Positions 5,659-5,999 of a DNA stretch of 5,999 nt are shown here, piece after piece. Under the pieces are notes generated by a model that did no database searches, had not been told where the DNA came from, and saw nothing but the letters and a program-made list of their open reading frames with translations. Source of the DNA: CAJXZP01 sp041563475 (GTDB lineage: Bacteria; Bacteroidota; Bacteroidia; Flavobacteriales_G; Salibacteraceae); the NCBI GenBank assembly GCA_041563475.1, contig JBFFMY010000091.1:1-5999 (forward strand). The letters run 5' to 3'. The position numbers and the translations under genes were made by a program. Position 1 is the first letter of the stretch. Each line of letters begins with the position of its first letter.

Positions 5659-5999
5659 ATGAAATTAATATCAGTTATGAAATCATTTTTAATTATCGCT
5701 TTATCCATGTTCCTTTTTTCAAGTAATTCTATTGCACAAGTTGCTGGAGGATCTGAACAAAAACTTTTTGACCTATTCGTTATGGGTAGATATGAAGATT
5801 GTCTTTCCAAAGCGCAATCCATCGCTGAAAATGATAAACACAAAAGTGAAAGTGAACCCTTATTATGGATTTCAATGTGTTTTAACAAATTTGTTGGGGA
5901 CGAAGAAATGGAAGTTTTTTATCCTTCATGTGCGAAAGACGCCTTAAAGTATGGTGTGAAATTTAAGAAGAAGGACGATAAAATTAAAAGTAAAGATGG
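5659..5999 (+). CDS. Exported protein with signal peptide, TPR-like N-terminus (partial)
   Basis: This frame runs from the ATG at 5659 to the window edge without a stop, giving 113 residues plus two bases. A lysine-containing start (MKLISVMKSF) is followed by a hydrophobic core (LIIALSMFLFSS) and a signal-peptidase-I-like site NSIA|QVAGG, with cleavage after residue 26. The mature part begins with helices (EQKLFDLFVMGRYEDCLSKA, then a second helix containing PLLWISMCFNKFVG). These resemble a TPR-type helical pair, with the G-R-Y-E-D turn typical of such repeats. A lysine-rich stretch follows near the edge. It is therefore probably periplasmic or outer-membrane associated. A second in-frame ATG at 5677 (MKSFLII) would give a more standard signal peptide and may be the real start. 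Two overlapping open frames here (minus 5643-5888 and plus 5732-5947) lack these features and are shadows. Function is not recognisable from this fragment. Confidence 0.8.
   Translation, partial: MKLISVMKSFLIIALSMFLFSSNSIAQVAGGSEQKLFDLFVMGRYEDCLSKAQSIAENDKHKSESEPLLWISMCFNKFVGDEEMEVFYPSCAKDALKYGVKFKKKDDKIKSKD

Noticed and set aside
5643..5947. A minus-strand 81-codon frame and a plus-strand 71-codon frame over the exported-protein gene
   Set aside because: The frame starting at 5659 has a signal peptide and runs through the whole region. The other two have no such features and conflict with it.

Overview
The window looks like an ordinary stretch of chromosome from a Bacteroidota (Flavobacteriia-like) bacterium. 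The DNA is AT-rich and no start codon has a convincing Shine-Dalgarno sequence. The -7 promoter boxes match the Bacteroidota TAnnTTTG form. The large E1 protein is an alpha/beta fusion of the kind common in that phylum. This taxonomic call is inference from style, not from a database match.

Layout: positions 1-71 hold a probable 3' tail of a plus-strand gene, followed by a hairpin terminator (90-129) that can serve both strands. From 4110 down to 142 runs a tight three-gene minus-strand operon: a fused 2-oxo acid dehydrogenase E1 (alpha and beta domains in one chain), an FAD-dependent amine/D-amino-acid-type oxidoreductase starting 2 nt after it, and a two-domain 3-mercaptopyruvate-type sulfurtransferase 19 nt further on. 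The 178-base gap 4111-4288 is a divergent promoter region. It contains a perfect 8-4-8 inverted repeat (4166-4185) and a perfect TAnnTTTG box (4224-4231) for the next gene, a stand-alone LON substrate-binding-domain protein (4289-4894). A long hairpin (4911-4946) ends that gene. Then come a minus-strand two-helix membrane protein (5010-5561) and, divergent from it, the 5' part of a gene for an exported protein (5659 to the window end). The 97-base gap between these two carries overlapping, oppositely oriented -7 boxes.

How the genes may work together: all three operon products belong to families that make or use 2-oxo acids. Flavin amine oxidases can release 2-oxo acids from amino acids. 3-Mercaptopyruvate sulfurtransferase converts a 2-oxo acid to pyruvate plus transferable sulfur. 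The E1 oxidatively decarboxylates 2-oxo acids and hands the acyl group to a lipoyl E2 that is not encoded here. A shared role in amino-acid-derived 2-oxo acid metabolism is a reasonable inference but unproven. I saw no mobile element, CRISPR array, tRNA or rRNA, and nothing that clearly amounts to a new system. The most notable points are the operon combination, the 20-bp palindrome at its promoter, and the compact divergent promoter near 5600.
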